Positions 23,470 through 30,965 of a stretch of 37,211 nt of DNA are shown piece by piece (the stretch's first letter is position 1; the number at the start of each line of letters is the position of its first letter). The position numbers were made by a program, and so were the translations under genes. This stretch comes from Candidatus Mediterraneibacter norfolkensis. Its GTDB lineage: Bacteria > Bacillota > Clostridia > Lachnospirales > Lachnospiraceae. The notes below the pieces were generated by a model that did not search any database, was not told where the DNA came from, and saw nothing but the letters and a program-made list of their open reading frames with translations. The stretch is taken from the NCBI GenBank assembly GCA_019120615.1, contig DWUT01000279.1, forward strand, positions 1 through 37,211, given 5' to 3'.

Positions 23470-25257
23470 CTATTCTTTGTAGATCGCGCCGAAGCGGCAT
23501 TTTTCCATACATGCGCCGCACTTCAGACATTTCTCCGGATTGATCATATGGATCTCTCTCACCTTGCCGATGATTGCATCCGCAGGACAGGTCCTTGCGC
23601 AGAGCGTACATCCCTTACATTTATCCGGATCGATCCGGTACTGGACAAGATCCTTGCAGACGCCTGCCGGACATTTCTTATCCACGATATGCGCTATATA
23701 TTCATCCCGGAAATAGCGCAGGGTGGAAAGCACCGGGTTGGGCGCCGTCTGTCCCAGAGCGCACAGGGAATTTTCTTTCAGATGGTAACAGAGTTCCTCC
23801 AGTTTATCCAGATCTTCCATAGTCGCCTGTCCCTTAGTGATCTTCTCCAGGATCTCCAGCATCCGCCTGGTCCCGATCCGGCAGGGCGTACATTTGCCGC
23901 AGGATTCATCCACAGTAAATTCCAGGAAAAACTTGGCGATGTCCACCATGCAGGTGTCCTCATCCATGATGATCAGCCCGCCGGACCCCATCATGGAGCC
24001 GATGGCGATCAGATTGTCATAATCAATGGGGACGTCAAAATGCTCCGCCGGGATACATCCTCCGGAGGGTCCCCCGGTCTGGGCCGCCTTGAACTTCTTT
24101 CCGTTCGGCACGCCGCCTCCGATCTCCTCCACGATCTCCCGCAGGGTCGTTCCCATGGGGATCTCCACAAGACCGGTGTTGTGGATCTTTCCGCCCAGGG
24201 CGAACACCTTGGTCCCCTTGGACTTCTCGGTTCCCATGGAGGCGAACCACTCGGGCCCGTTCACGATGATCTGAGGAATATTTGCATAGGTCTCCACGTT
24301 GTTCAGGATCGTCGGTTTCTGGAACAGCCCTTTCAGCGCCGGGTAGGGCGGACGGGGCCTGGGCTCGCCTCTGTTTCCCTCGATGGACGTCATAAGAGCC
24401 GTCTCCTCGCCGCAGACGAACGCGCCTGCGCCCAGCCTCAGTTCAATGTCAAAATCAAATCCGGAGTCAAATATATTTTCCCCGAGAAGGCCGTACTCCC
24501 TTGCCTGCGCGATCGCGATCTCGAGACGTTTTACCGCGATGGGATACTCGGCGCGGACATAGATATATCCCTGGGAAGCACCGATGGCGTAACCCGCGAT
24601 AGCCATGGCCTCCAGCACTGCATGGGGATCCCCCTCCAGGATGGAACGGTCCATGAATGCCCCCGGATCTCCCTCGTCTGCGTTGCAGCAGACATATTTC
24701 TGATCCGCCTCATTTGCCGCCGCGAACTTCCATTTCAGTCCTGTCGGGAATCCTGCGCCGCCCCTTCCCCTCAGGCCGCTGTCCAGAAGGATCTGGATCA
24801 CATCCTCCGGCTTTTTCTCCGTCAGGACGATACCAAGAGCCTCATATCCACCGGTCCCTATGTATTCTTCGATTTCTTCCGGGTTGATGACGCCGCAGTT
24901 GCGGAGCGCTACCCTGTGCTGCTTTTTGTAAAAATTCGTCTCATTGAGAGGGATGATCTTCTCTGTCTTTGTGGTCTCATCATAGAGGAGACGGCGGACG
25001 ACCCTTCCCTTGAGCAGGTGCTCGGACACGATCTCCGGAATGTCATCCTCCTGGACCATGGAATAAAACGTTCCCTCCGGATAGACGATCATAATGGGAC
25101 CCAGAGCACACAGTCCGAAACACCCTGTCTTCACTACGCCGACTTCCTCAGCCAGGCCATTCGCCGCGATCTCTTTTTCCAGCCGGTCTATGATCCTCTG
25201 GCTGCCCGAGGAGGTACATCCGGTACCGCCGCAGACAAGTACATGTGAACGATACAT
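23470..25257 (-). CDS. hndC: Hydrogenase NuoF-like flavoprotein subunit (HydB/HndC)
   Basis: 595 residues. A thioredoxin-like [2Fe-2S] domain at the N-terminus (Cys9, 14, 46, 50), then the NuoF core with the NADH site GRGGAGFPTG (164-173) and the FMN-site stretch CNADEGDPGAF, the [4Fe-4S] motif SCGKCTPCR (Cys453/456/459 with Cys499), and two ferredoxin-type [4Fe-4S] clusters at the end (Cys547/550/553/557, Cys577/580/583/587). This is the pattern of HydB from NAD- and ferredoxin-linked hydrogenases. It binds FMN and exchanges electrons with NADH. It lies 15 bases from hydA and 16 bases from hndB in one operon. Confidence 0.95.
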   Translation of the reverse strand: MYRSHVLVCGGTGCTSSGSQRIIDRLEKEIAANGLAEEVGVVKTGCFGLCALGPIMIVYPEGTFYSMVQEDDIPEIVSEHLLKGRVVRRLLYDETTKTEKIIPLNETNFYKKQHRVALRNCGVINPEEIEEYIGTGGYEALGIVLTEKKPEDVIQILLDSGLRGRGGAGFPTGLKWKFAAANEADQKYVCCNADEGDPGAFMDRSILEGDPHAVLEAMAIAGYAIGASQGYIYVRAEYPIAVKRLEIAIAQAREYGLLGENIFDSGFDFDIELRLGAGAFVCGEETALMTSIEGNRGEPRPRPPYPALKGLFQKPTILNNVETYANIPQIIVNGPEWFASMGTEKSKGTKVFALGGKIHNTGLVEIPMGTTLREIVEEIGGGVPNGKKFKAAQTGGPSGGCIPAEHFDVPIDYDNLIAIGSMMGSGGLIIMDEDTCMVDIAKFFLEFTVDESCGKCTPCRIGTRRMLEILEKITKGQATMEDLDKLEELCYHLKENSLCALGQTAPNPVLSTLRYFRDEYIAHIVDKKCPAGVCKDLVQYRIDPDKCKGCTLCARTCPADAIIGKVREIHMINPEKCLKCGACMEKCRFGAIYKE

Positions 25258-25273
25258 AGCTTTCCCTCCTTTT

Positions 25274-25657
25274 CTATTTCAGTCCGTCCTGAACAGCGCT
25301 CAGCGTGTATTTTGTGACCACCTGACCTCCCAGCAGGTGCATGCGAAGCACCTCCAGTGCTTTCTCGGGCGTCATCTTTACATACGTCACCTTCTCTTTC
25401 CCCGGTTCCATTACTTCCACGATGGGTTCATACTGGCACAGTCCGATGCAGCCGGTCTGTGTCACACAGATCTTCTCCGACAGGTTCTGCTCCTGTACCG
25501 CGTCAGAAAGAGCAGTAAGGACTGGCCGCGCCCCGCTGGCGATCCCGCAGGTCGCCATTCCCACGACGACCCGGATCTGGTTCTCATTCTCCGCGCGCAC
25601 GCCCACCTTTCCCTGCATTTTTGCCCTGATGGCACGCAGTTCTTCCAATGATTTCAT
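25274..25657 (-). CDS. hndB: Thioredoxin-like [2Fe-2S] ferredoxin subunit (HndB)
   Basis: 127 residues with the thioredoxin-like ferredoxin fold, as HndB of NADP-reducing hydrogenases. Cysteines at 37 (ATCGIASGA), 64, 70 and 74 (TQTGCIGLCQ). The second cysteine of the usual C-x4-C pair is alanine, so either Cys64 completes the cluster or the cluster is unusual. N-terminal helix MKSLEELRAIRAKMQ is typical. It lies 16 bases from hndC. Its fold duplicates the N-terminal domain of HndC, so it may be an extra electron relay. Confidence 0.88.
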   Translation of the reverse strand: MKSLEELRAIRAKMQGKVGVRAENENQIRVVVGMATCGIASGARPVLTALSDAVQEQNLSEKICVTQTGCIGLCQYEPIVEVMEPGKEKVTYVKMTPEKALEVLRMHLLGGQVVTKYTLSAVQDGLK

Positions 25658-25675
25658 ATATTACCTCCATTCTTA

Positions 25676-26236
25676 CTATATCTCAGTTCCCCCATCCGTC
25701 TCTTCTTTCCCTGTCTCCAGGTATTCCCGGATAAACGCCGATACCTCAGGTTCTCTGAATGAGATCTCCGTTCCGAGTATCTCCCTCATTTCCCTGGTAT
25801 CCAGCACAAAGCTTTTTTCTCCGTACCTGTATGTATATCTGAAATCGACCGGTTCGTTGAACACGATCAGCGTATGGATGACAGAGCTGATATCTCCCAG
25901 CGGCATCCTGTCGATATGGGACAGCCGGAACACCGCCGTTACTTCAGTTCCTTTCCCTATCTCTGAATCGATCTGAAAACTGCCTCCCGCGCTCTCTGCC
26001 GCCTGCTTGAAAAAAGGGACCCCAAGCCCCACTTTTCTCGTCGTCCTCGTTGTAAAGAAGGGATCCAGCACTTTTCCTGCCTCCTCCGGCGTCATGCCGC
26101 ATCCGTCGTCCTTTATACTGACGGTGAGCGTATCTTCTTCCGGCTGCACAGAAACCGTGATCCCGATCAGGGAAGCGTCCGCCCGCACAGAGTTTTCCGC
26201 AATATCCAGAATATTCAGAGCGATCTCCGGCATCAT
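25676..26236 (-). CDS. GHKL-type ATPase (histidine-kinase-like) inside the hydrogenase operon
   Basis: 186 residues. The first ~110 are a HATPase_c domain: N box ILDIAENSVRADAS, G1 DDGCGM (43-48), then GLGVPFF and GKGTEVTAVF. There is no dimerisation/phosphoacceptor domain and no transmembrane segment, so it is not a complete sensor kinase. The C-terminal ~75 residues are unassigned. It starts five bases after hndA and is followed by hndB. Genes of this type recur in clostridial hydrogenase operons; the partner is unknown. It could act as a protein serine kinase like RsbW or as a nucleotide-dependent regulator or maturation helper. Confidence 0.82.
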   Translation of the reverse strand: MMPEIALNILDIAENSVRADASLIGITVSVQPEEDTLTVSIKDDGCGMTPEEAGKVLDPFFTTRTTRKVGLGVPFFKQAAESAGGSFQIDSEIGKGTEVTAVFRLSHIDRMPLGDISSVIHTLIVFNEPVDFRYTYRYGEKSFVLDTREMREILGTEISFREPEVSAFIREYLETGKEETDGGTEI

Positions 26237-26240
26237 CGAC

Positions 26241-26735
26241 CTACTCGTACTTTGCCAGGATGCCGTCCAGGTCGTCCACGGTCAGGCGCCCGTAGACTTC
26301 CTCGTTGATCATCATGACCGGCGCCAGTCCGCAGGCGCCGACACACCGGCACGCATCCAGAGAAAACTTTCCATCCGGCGTGCACTCGCCTCCCACGATC
26401 CCCAGCTTTTCCATCAGGGCATTGTAGATATCTCCGGACCCTTTCACATAACATGCCGTACCCAGACAGACAGAGATCCGGTATCTTCCCTTCGGATTCA
26501 GCGTGAACTGGGAGTAAAAAGTTGCCACTCCGTAGATCTTTTCCATCGGGATACCGGTCTCATCCGAGATCATCTTCTGCACTTCCCTTGGAAGGTAACC
26601 ATATATATCCTGAGCCTTCTGCAGGATCGGCATAAGAGCCCCCTTCTCGCCCTTAAGCTCATCGATCGCCTTCTTCAGCGCCTCCTCCTGTTCCTTCGTC
26701 CCCGCGAATGGAACAGCCGCTTTCTTATCAGCCAT
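26241..26735 (-). CDS. hndA: Hydrogenase NuoE-like [2Fe-2S] subunit (HydC/HndA)
   Basis: 164 residues, NuoE family. An N-terminal helical domain (residues ~15-75, with YGYLPREVQKMIS and VATFYSQF) and a thioredoxin-like domain binding [2Fe-2S] through Cys90, Cys95 (CLGTAC), Cys131 and Cys135 (CVGAC). It docks onto the NuoF-like HndC and passes electrons between NADH and the catalytic subunit. GGAGG is seven bases before the ATG. First gene of the hydrogenase operon, divergent from the DRTGG-PHP operon. Confidence 0.95.
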   Translation of the reverse strand: MADKKAAVPFAGTKEQEEALKKAIDELKGEKGALMPILQKAQDIYGYLPREVQKMISDETGIPMEKIYGVATFYSQFTLNPKGRYRISVCLGTACYVKGSGDIYNALMEKLGIVGGECTPDGKFSLDACRCVGACGLAPVMMINEEVYGRLTVDDLDGILAKYE

Positions 26736-26773
26736 TCTTCAACCTCCGTTTCTGTTCGCTTTCGCTCAGCCAT

Positions 26774-26791
26774 GCGCCACGGATCTGGCGC
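26774..26791. promoter_or_regulatory. Hairpin in the leader region of hndA
   Basis: GCGCCA and TGGCGC arms around a six-base loop, about 40 bases before the hndA ATG. Too short for a riboswitch and followed by no T-run, so a leader or mRNA-stability structure is possible. Confidence 0.4.
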
Positions 26792-26819
26792 TGCATGATT
26801 GAACTGTCGTCATTTTGTA

Positions 26820-26831
26820 TATGATATCATA
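26820..26831. promoter_or_regulatory. Palindrome TATGATATCATA in the divergent hydrogenase control region
   Basis: Perfect 12-base palindrome flanked by TTGTA on the left and CAA on the right, about 85 bases before hndA. It is a candidate operator shared by the divergent operons. The rest of 26736-27000 is AT-rich; I see no consensus-quality minus-strand promoter and no clear Rex site. Confidence 0.4.
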
Positions 26832-26913
26832 CAAGATTACAAACTTCTACTGTTATAATATTAATTTTTTGTGTATATTTAACTCATAACGCATATTTTG
26901 TCAGACTCTTTCA

Positions 26914-26942
26914 TTGCTTTTTGCACATACGGCTGATATACT
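26914..26942 (+). promoter_or_regulatory. Candidate promoter of the DRTGG-PHP operon
   Basis: -35 TTGCTT (26914-26919), 17-base spacer, -10 TATACT (26937-26942). Start expected near 26949, giving a leader of about 50 bases. Confidence 0.55.
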
Positions 26943-26951
26943 GAATATAAC

Positions 26952-26966
26952 TTTTTGTAACAAAAA
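26952..26966. promoter_or_regulatory. Inverted repeat TTTTTG-TAA-CAAAAA just after the start site
   Basis: Six-base perfect arms around TAA, located just downstream of the expected transcription start, a good place for a repressor. The sequence is not one I can tie to a known regulator. Confidence 0.4.
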
Positions 26967-27000
26967 ACAGATTCTGGATTTTCTTTTATCAGGAGGAATT

Positions 27001-27336
27001 ATGACCATCAGAGAAATGCAGGAAGTCCTTGACGCCAGGTTCCTATACGGCGAGGAGATGGCGGATCTGGACGTAGAGTTTGTTTTTTCCGCCGACATGA
27101 TGAGCGACGTGCTCGCATACGGTTCCAGATGTTCCGTACTCATCACCGGACTTTGCAATCCTCAGGTCGTGCGCACCGCCGAGATGCTGGACATCGTCTG
27201 TATCATCTTTGTACGTGGAAAAATGCCGGATGAGAACATGCTTGCGCTTGCGGTGGGCAAAGGGATCGCCATCCTCGCGACCGAGCACTATATGTTCACT
27301 GCCTGCGGCATTCTGTATGAGCACGGATTAAGATGA
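27001..27336 (+). CDS. DRTGG-domain protein, first copy
   Basis: 111 residues from the ATG at 27001 (AGGAGG immediately upstream); a frame from 26914 would start inside the promoter. Resembles stand-alone DRTGG domains: a start like MTIREMQEVLDARFL, then VLITGLCNPQVVRTAEML and AILATEHYMFTACGILYEHGL. DRTGG domains occur near CBS domains and in phosphotransacetylase-like proteins and are thought to bind ligands; no catalytic residues are evident. It leads an operon with an RsbW-like kinase, an H-cluster protein, a second DRTGG protein and a PHP protein. Divergent from the hydrogenase enzyme genes. Confidence 0.75.
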   Translation: MTIREMQEVLDARFLYGEEMADLDVEFVFSADMMSDVLAYGSRCSVLITGLCNPQVVRTAEMLDIVCIIFVRGKMPDENMLALAVGKGIAILATEHYMFTACGILYEHGLR

Positions 27337-27345
27337 GGTGCTTAG

Positions 27346-27771
27346 ATGAGCCAGGCTCTGACATTCCGATATGAAATAGACGGAGATGATTTCACCAGGG
27401 CAGGTGAGGCCAGCAGTTCAATGAAAAACAAGCTGAAGCAGCTCGGCCTTGACAGCGATGTAATCCGGAAAGTCGCCATCGCAATGTATGAAGGTGAGAT
27501 CAATATGGTCATCCACGCGGACGGCGGGAAGATCACGGTCACTGTCTCCGACACAGAGATCACCATGGTCCTTTCCGACACAGGTCCCGGCATCCCCGAT
27601 GTGGAGAAGGCCATGCAGGAGGGTTATTCCACTGCCCGCCCTGAAGTCCGCTCCCTGGGCTTCGGAGCCGGCATGGGACTTCCGAACATGAAAAAATATA
27701 CGGACGAAATGCAGATCGACACTACAGTGGGGAAAGGGACCACGATCACCATGAAGGTATATATCAGATGA
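27346..27771 (+). CDS. RsbW-like serine kinase / anti-sigma-type ATPase
   Basis: 141 residues, single GHKL ATPase domain. N-box region AIAMYEGEINMVIHA (about 46-60), G1 DTGPGI (79-84) and G2 GFGAGMGLPNM (105-115). This is the RsbW/RsbT/SpoIIAB type rather than a two-component kinase. GAGGTG is five bases upstream of the ATG. In partner-switching systems such kinases phosphorylate an STAS antagonist that a PP2C phosphatase dephosphorylates; no STAS protein is in the window, but a PP2C gene is at 16314-17489. The target is therefore unknown and may be one of its operon neighbours (inference). Confidence 0.85.
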   Translation: MSQALTFRYEIDGDDFTRAGEASSSMKNKLKQLGLDSDVIRKVAIAMYEGEINMVIHADGGKITVTVSDTEITMVLSDTGPGIPDVEKAMQEGYSTARPEVRSLGFGAGMGLPNMKKYTDEMQIDTTVGKGTTITMKVYIR

Positions 27772-27801
27772 CTTTCAAAGAAAGGAGGCGGCGGCACCTC
27801 T

Positions 27802-29217
27802 ATGAACACAAACAAATTCATGCGCTCAGTCCGGCTGAAGGAGTCCGCCTGCAGGGGCTGCATCAACTGTATCAAGCACTGCCCCACCCAGGCAATCCGG
27901 GTACATAACGGAAAGGCTCATATCATAGACAGGTTCTGTATCGACTGCGGCAGATGCATTTCCTACTGTCCTCATCATGCAAAGATCCCGGTCTATGATC
28001 CTCTTTCTGTCATCAACAATTTCAAATATACCGTGGCTCTGCCGGCGCCTTCCCTCTACGCCCAGTATAACAACCTGACAAACGCGGACATCGTGCTGAA
28101 CGCGCTTCTGAAGCTCGGATTCGACGACGTATATGAGGTCAGTGCAGCGGCGGAACTTGTCTCAGAAGCCACAAGGGAATACATCAAAGTACACGCGGAA
28201 GACGCCCCCTTTATCAGTTCCGCCTGCCCTTCCGTAGTGAGACTGATCCGGGTGAAATTTCCTTCCCTGGTCTCCCGTCTCCTTCCCATCAAGGCGCCTG
28301 TGGAAGTGGCTGCGGAGATCGCTCGTGCCCGGGCCATGAAAAAGACCGGGCTGAAGCCGGATGAGATCGGGATCATCTTTATCTCTCCCTGTCCATCAAA
28401 GGTTTCCTATGCCAAAGCTCCTCTGGGGATTGAAAAGAGCAGTATCGACAATGTGGTGGCCATCAAGGACGTCTACCCGCTCCTTCTGCCCCACATGAAG
28501 CACGATGAGACGCAGCTTGAGCCCCTCTCCGCTTCCGGGCGGATCGGCATCGGCTGGAGCAATGCCGGCGGGGAAGCTGGCGGACTGCTGGTGGACAACT
28601 ACCTCGCCGCGGACGGGATCGTCAATATCCTTCAGGTACTGGAAGAACTGGAGGATGAAAAACTTCATGGTCTGACTTTCGTGGAGCTGAACGCCTGCAG
28701 CGGAGGATGCGTGGGCGGGACCCTCACCGTAGAAAACGCCTATATCGCCGCTGCGAAAACGAAAAGGCTGGTCCGTTATCAGCCTGTTTCCAAGAATCAT
28801 CTAGCAGACAACCCGGAGCTTACAAACATCTACTGGGCTGACAATGTGGAATACGAACCCGTATTCCGCCTGGGCAATACGTTCAGAGAAAGCCTTCAGA
28901 TGATGGGAAAAGTAGAAGAACTGACGGCAATATTCCCCGGACTGGACTGCGGCTCCTGCGGAGCCCCCACCTGTCAGACGCTGGCAGAGGATATCGTGCG
29001 GGGCGACGCCACCGCGAATGACTGCATCTATGTGCTCCGAGCCAACATCGCGGACCTGTCCCGCAAGATCGAGCACCTGACAGATTCTTCCGGCTCAGGG
29101 ACATCCCTTTCCGAAGAGGACGACAGACTGCTCCACAGATATATTAAAGAACTGACTACTGAGCTCGCCTCCTTCGGCGTGCCCGAAACTGCCAGAAAGG
29201 AGGAACCTGTGTCATGA
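27802..29217 (+). CDS. Second H-cluster ([FeFe] hydrogenase-like) iron-sulfur protein, probably sensory
   Basis: 471 residues. Two ferredoxin [4Fe-4S] motifs (Cys17/20/23/27 and Cys46/49/52/56), a hydrogenase large-subunit-like domain keeping all four H-cluster cysteines in altered loops (SSACPSV Cys142, SPCPSK Cys197, ELNACSGGC Cys299 and Cys303), and a C-terminal Fe-S motif (Cys383/386/391/408). There is no PAS domain and no NADH-side modules. The family is found with DRTGG, RsbW-like and PHP genes near NADH-linked hydrogenases. It is probably a sensor or scaffold rather than a working hydrogenase. The ATG at 27802 has AGGAGG 13 bases away, a long spacing; the ATG at residue 7 is an alternative. 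Confidence 0.85.
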   Translation: MNTNKFMRSVRLKESACRGCINCIKHCPTQAIRVHNGKAHIIDRFCIDCGRCISYCPHHAKIPVYDPLSVINNFKYTVALPAPSLYAQYNNLTNADIVLNALLKLGFDDVYEVSAAAELVSEATREYIKVHAEDAPFISSACPSVVRLIRVKFPSLVSRLLPIKAPVEVAAEIARARAMKKTGLKPDEIGIIFISPCPSKVSYAKAPLGIEKSSIDNVVAIKDVYPLLLPHMKHDETQLEPLSASGRIGIGWSNAGGEAGGLLVDNYLAADGIVNILQVLEELEDEKLHGLTFVELNACSGGCVGGTLTVENAYIAAAKTKRLVRYQPVSKNHLADNPELTNIYWADNVEYEPVFRLGNTFRESLQMMGKVEELTAIFPGLDCGSCGAPTCQTLAEDIVRGDATANDCIYVLRANIADLSRKIEHLTDSSGSGTSLSEEDDRLLHRYIKELTTELASFGVPETARKEEPVS

Positions 29218-29546
29218 GATTAGATACGGTTTTGAAACTGCCCGGATTCCGGATTCTCGCAAACGGGGATCCGGACCGTGAGATCTCCAGGATCTTCTGC
29301 TGCGACCTCTTAAGCGTCGCCATGGGCAAGGCTCCCGCAGACGGCGTCTGGGTAACTGTGATGGGGAACCGGAACACCCTCGCCGTTGCATCTCTGACAG
29401 ACACGGCATGTATCGTTCTCGCGGAGGGCGTGTCTCTGGATGACGGGACGCTTGAAAAAGCCGGGTCGGAGGGGATCGCCGTCCTCTCCACAGATCTCCC
29501 GGTCTTTGACGCGGCATTAAAGATCTATCAGGCAGGCATGCCATGA
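29214..29546 (+). CDS. DRTGG-domain protein, second copy
   Basis: 110 residues, a diverged paralogue of the protein at 27001: the core VWVTVMGNRNTLAVASLTD and the end GIAVLSTDLPVFDAALKIYQAG line up with its LITGLCNPQVVRTAEM and AILATEHYMFTACGILYE. Overlaps the H-cluster protein gene by four bases (ATGA) and the PHP gene by four bases, so strongly co-translated. Two paralogues in one operon suggest a heteromer or two ligands. Function unknown. Confidence 0.72.
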   Translation: MRLDTVLKLPGFRILANGDPDREISRIFCCDLLSVAMGKAPADGVWVTVMGNRNTLAVASLTDTACIVLAEGVSLDDGTLEKAGSEGIAVLSTDLPVFDAALKIYQAGMP

Positions 29547-30256
29547 TCCCTCTTTTCTACGACCTGCATATCCATTCCTGCCTTTCCCCATGCGGGGATG
29601 ACGATATGACGCCAGCCAACCTGGTTGGGATGGCGGCGGTAAAAGGGCTTGACGTGATCGCACTGACAGACCACAATTCCTGCGCCAACTGTCCTGCTGC
29701 CATATATCACGGAAAAAAATACGGCGTCACCGTGATCCCCGGCATGGAGCTGACCACCGCGGAGGAAGTCCACGTAGTCTGCCTCTTTCCCTCGCTGGAC
29801 CGTGCCCTGGAGTTCGACCGGCTCGTATCCGGCAGGCTCCTGCCGGTCCCGAACCGGGAGGATATCTTCGGGAAACAGCAGGTCATGGATGAACAGGACG
29901 AAGTCATCGGAACAAAAGGACATCTTCTGATCAACGCGACCACGATCTCCTTTGACGAGGCATTTCTCCTGGCAGAACGCTCTGGCGGGCTCGCATATCC
30001 GGCACATGTAGACAAATCCTCCACCAGCGTTCTCTCCAACCTGGGCTTTGTCCCGCCGGAGAGCACCTTCACCTGCGCGGAATTCCATGACTTTAAAAAC
30101 CTCCACCGGATACGGCGGGAACATCCTTATTTCAAAAAATGTAATGTGATCTGCTGCTCGGACGCCCACTATCTGGAGGATATCCACGAGCCGGACTATC
30201 AGCTCTTCGCCCGTTCACGGAATCTCCCCGACATCCTGGATTCCCTCTGCAGATGA
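29543..30256 (+). CDS. PHP-domain metal-dependent phosphoesterase
   Basis: 237 residues. PHP motifs in order: LHIHSCLSPCG (His9, His11), ALTDHNSC, IPGMELTTAEEVHV, YPAHVD and VICCSDAHYLEDI, giving the full set of metal-binding His/Asp/Glu. Related to nucleotide 3'-phosphatases and histidinol-phosphatase-like enzymes; an insert of about 45 residues in the middle (SLDRALEFDRLVSG onward) is unassigned. Four-base overlap with the DRTGG gene. The substrate may be a nucleotide or phosphoprotein messenger of the same operon. It ends 15 bases from the convergent kdpE gene, with no clear terminator between. Confidence 0.85.
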   Translation: MIPLFYDLHIHSCLSPCGDDDMTPANLVGMAAVKGLDVIALTDHNSCANCPAAIYHGKKYGVTVIPGMELTTAEEVHVVCLFPSLDRALEFDRLVSGRLLPVPNREDIFGKQQVMDEQDEVIGTKGHLLINATTISFDEAFLLAERSGGLAYPAHVDKSSTSVLSNLGFVPPESTFTCAEFHDFKNLHRIRREHPYFKKCNVICCSDAHYLEDIHEPDYQLFARSRNLPDILDSLCR

Positions 30257-30271
30257 AGACAGGTTCTCTTT

Positions 30272-30958
30272 TTATTTAAACCGATACCCCACTCCGACCT
30301 CCGTGATGATATGCTGGGGGTCGGAAGGGTTTTTCTCGATCTTTCTGCGGAGCGTCGCCATGAACACACGGAGCGTCCCTGCTTCCACTCCCTCTGCATA
30401 TCCCCAGATCTCTTTCAGGATATAGTGGTGTGTCAGCACTTTGCCCCGGTTTGCGATGAGCAGGCTTAATATCTTATATTCGATCGGTGTCAGGTGGACT
30501 TCCGTTCCTCCCACCTCTACTCTCCGTTTTTCATAATCCACAAGCAGGTCTCCCTGTTCAAAACAGGATGCCTTCTCCTGTGGATAGATCTCTGCCTTTC
30601 GGAGCGCCGCCCGGATCCGTGCCAGAAGTTCTCCCATATAGAACGGCTTTGTCACATAGTCGTCCGCCCCAGCGTCCAGGGCATGGATCTTCTCCTCTTC
30701 CTCCTGCCTCGCAGAGACGACGATCACCGGAGTGTCCGCAATCTCACGGATGCTGTGTATGACTTCCATCCCGTCCCCATCCGGAAGTCCCAGGTCCAGG
30801 ATCACAAGGTCCGGACGGTTTGCATAGAACAGGCTCACCGCCTCCTTCACTGTCCCTGCCACCTGAAACGCATAAGCTTCTTCCTTAAAGCTCATTGATA
30901 GAAAATGTATGATATATTTATCGTCCTCCACGATCAGTATCGTCTTTTTATTATCCAT
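30272..30958 (-). CDS. kdpE: KdpE-type response regulator
   Basis: 228 residues: receiver domain 1-~120 with phosphoacceptor Asp55 (LVILDLGLPDGDG), Thr/Lys switch residues (IVVSARQ, VTKPFYMGELL), and a C-terminal OmpR-type winged helix (~135-228, LTPIEYKILSLL, HHYILKEIWG, VGYRFK). It lies seven bases after the KdpD-like kinase gene. No kdpFABC genes are in the window; instead it is downstream of trkH and trkA, so the probable regulon is Trk-type potassium uptake. Confidence 0.93.
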   Translation of the reverse strand: MDNKKTILIVEDDKYIIHFLSMSFKEEAYAFQVAGTVKEAVSLFYANRPDLVILDLGLPDGDGMEVIHSIREIADTPVIVVSARQEEEEKIHALDAGADDYVTKPFYMGELLARIRAALRKAEIYPQEKASCFEQGDLLVDYEKRRVEVGGTEVHLTPIEYKILSLLIANRGKVLTHHYILKEIWGYAEGVEAGTLRVFMATLRRKIEKNPSDPQHIITEVGVGYRFK

Positions 30959-30965
30959 GATTCTG

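Noticed and set aside
26860-26970. Rex (TTGTTAAnnnnTTAACAA) operator upstream of the hydrogenase genes
   Set aside because: The best match, TTGTGTA-TAT-TTAACTC, has wrong spacing and several mismatches; not enough to call.
26736-27000. Consensus minus-strand promoter for hndA
   Set aside because: Several AT-rich -10-like boxes exist, but none has a convincing -35 at 16-18 bases, so none is called.
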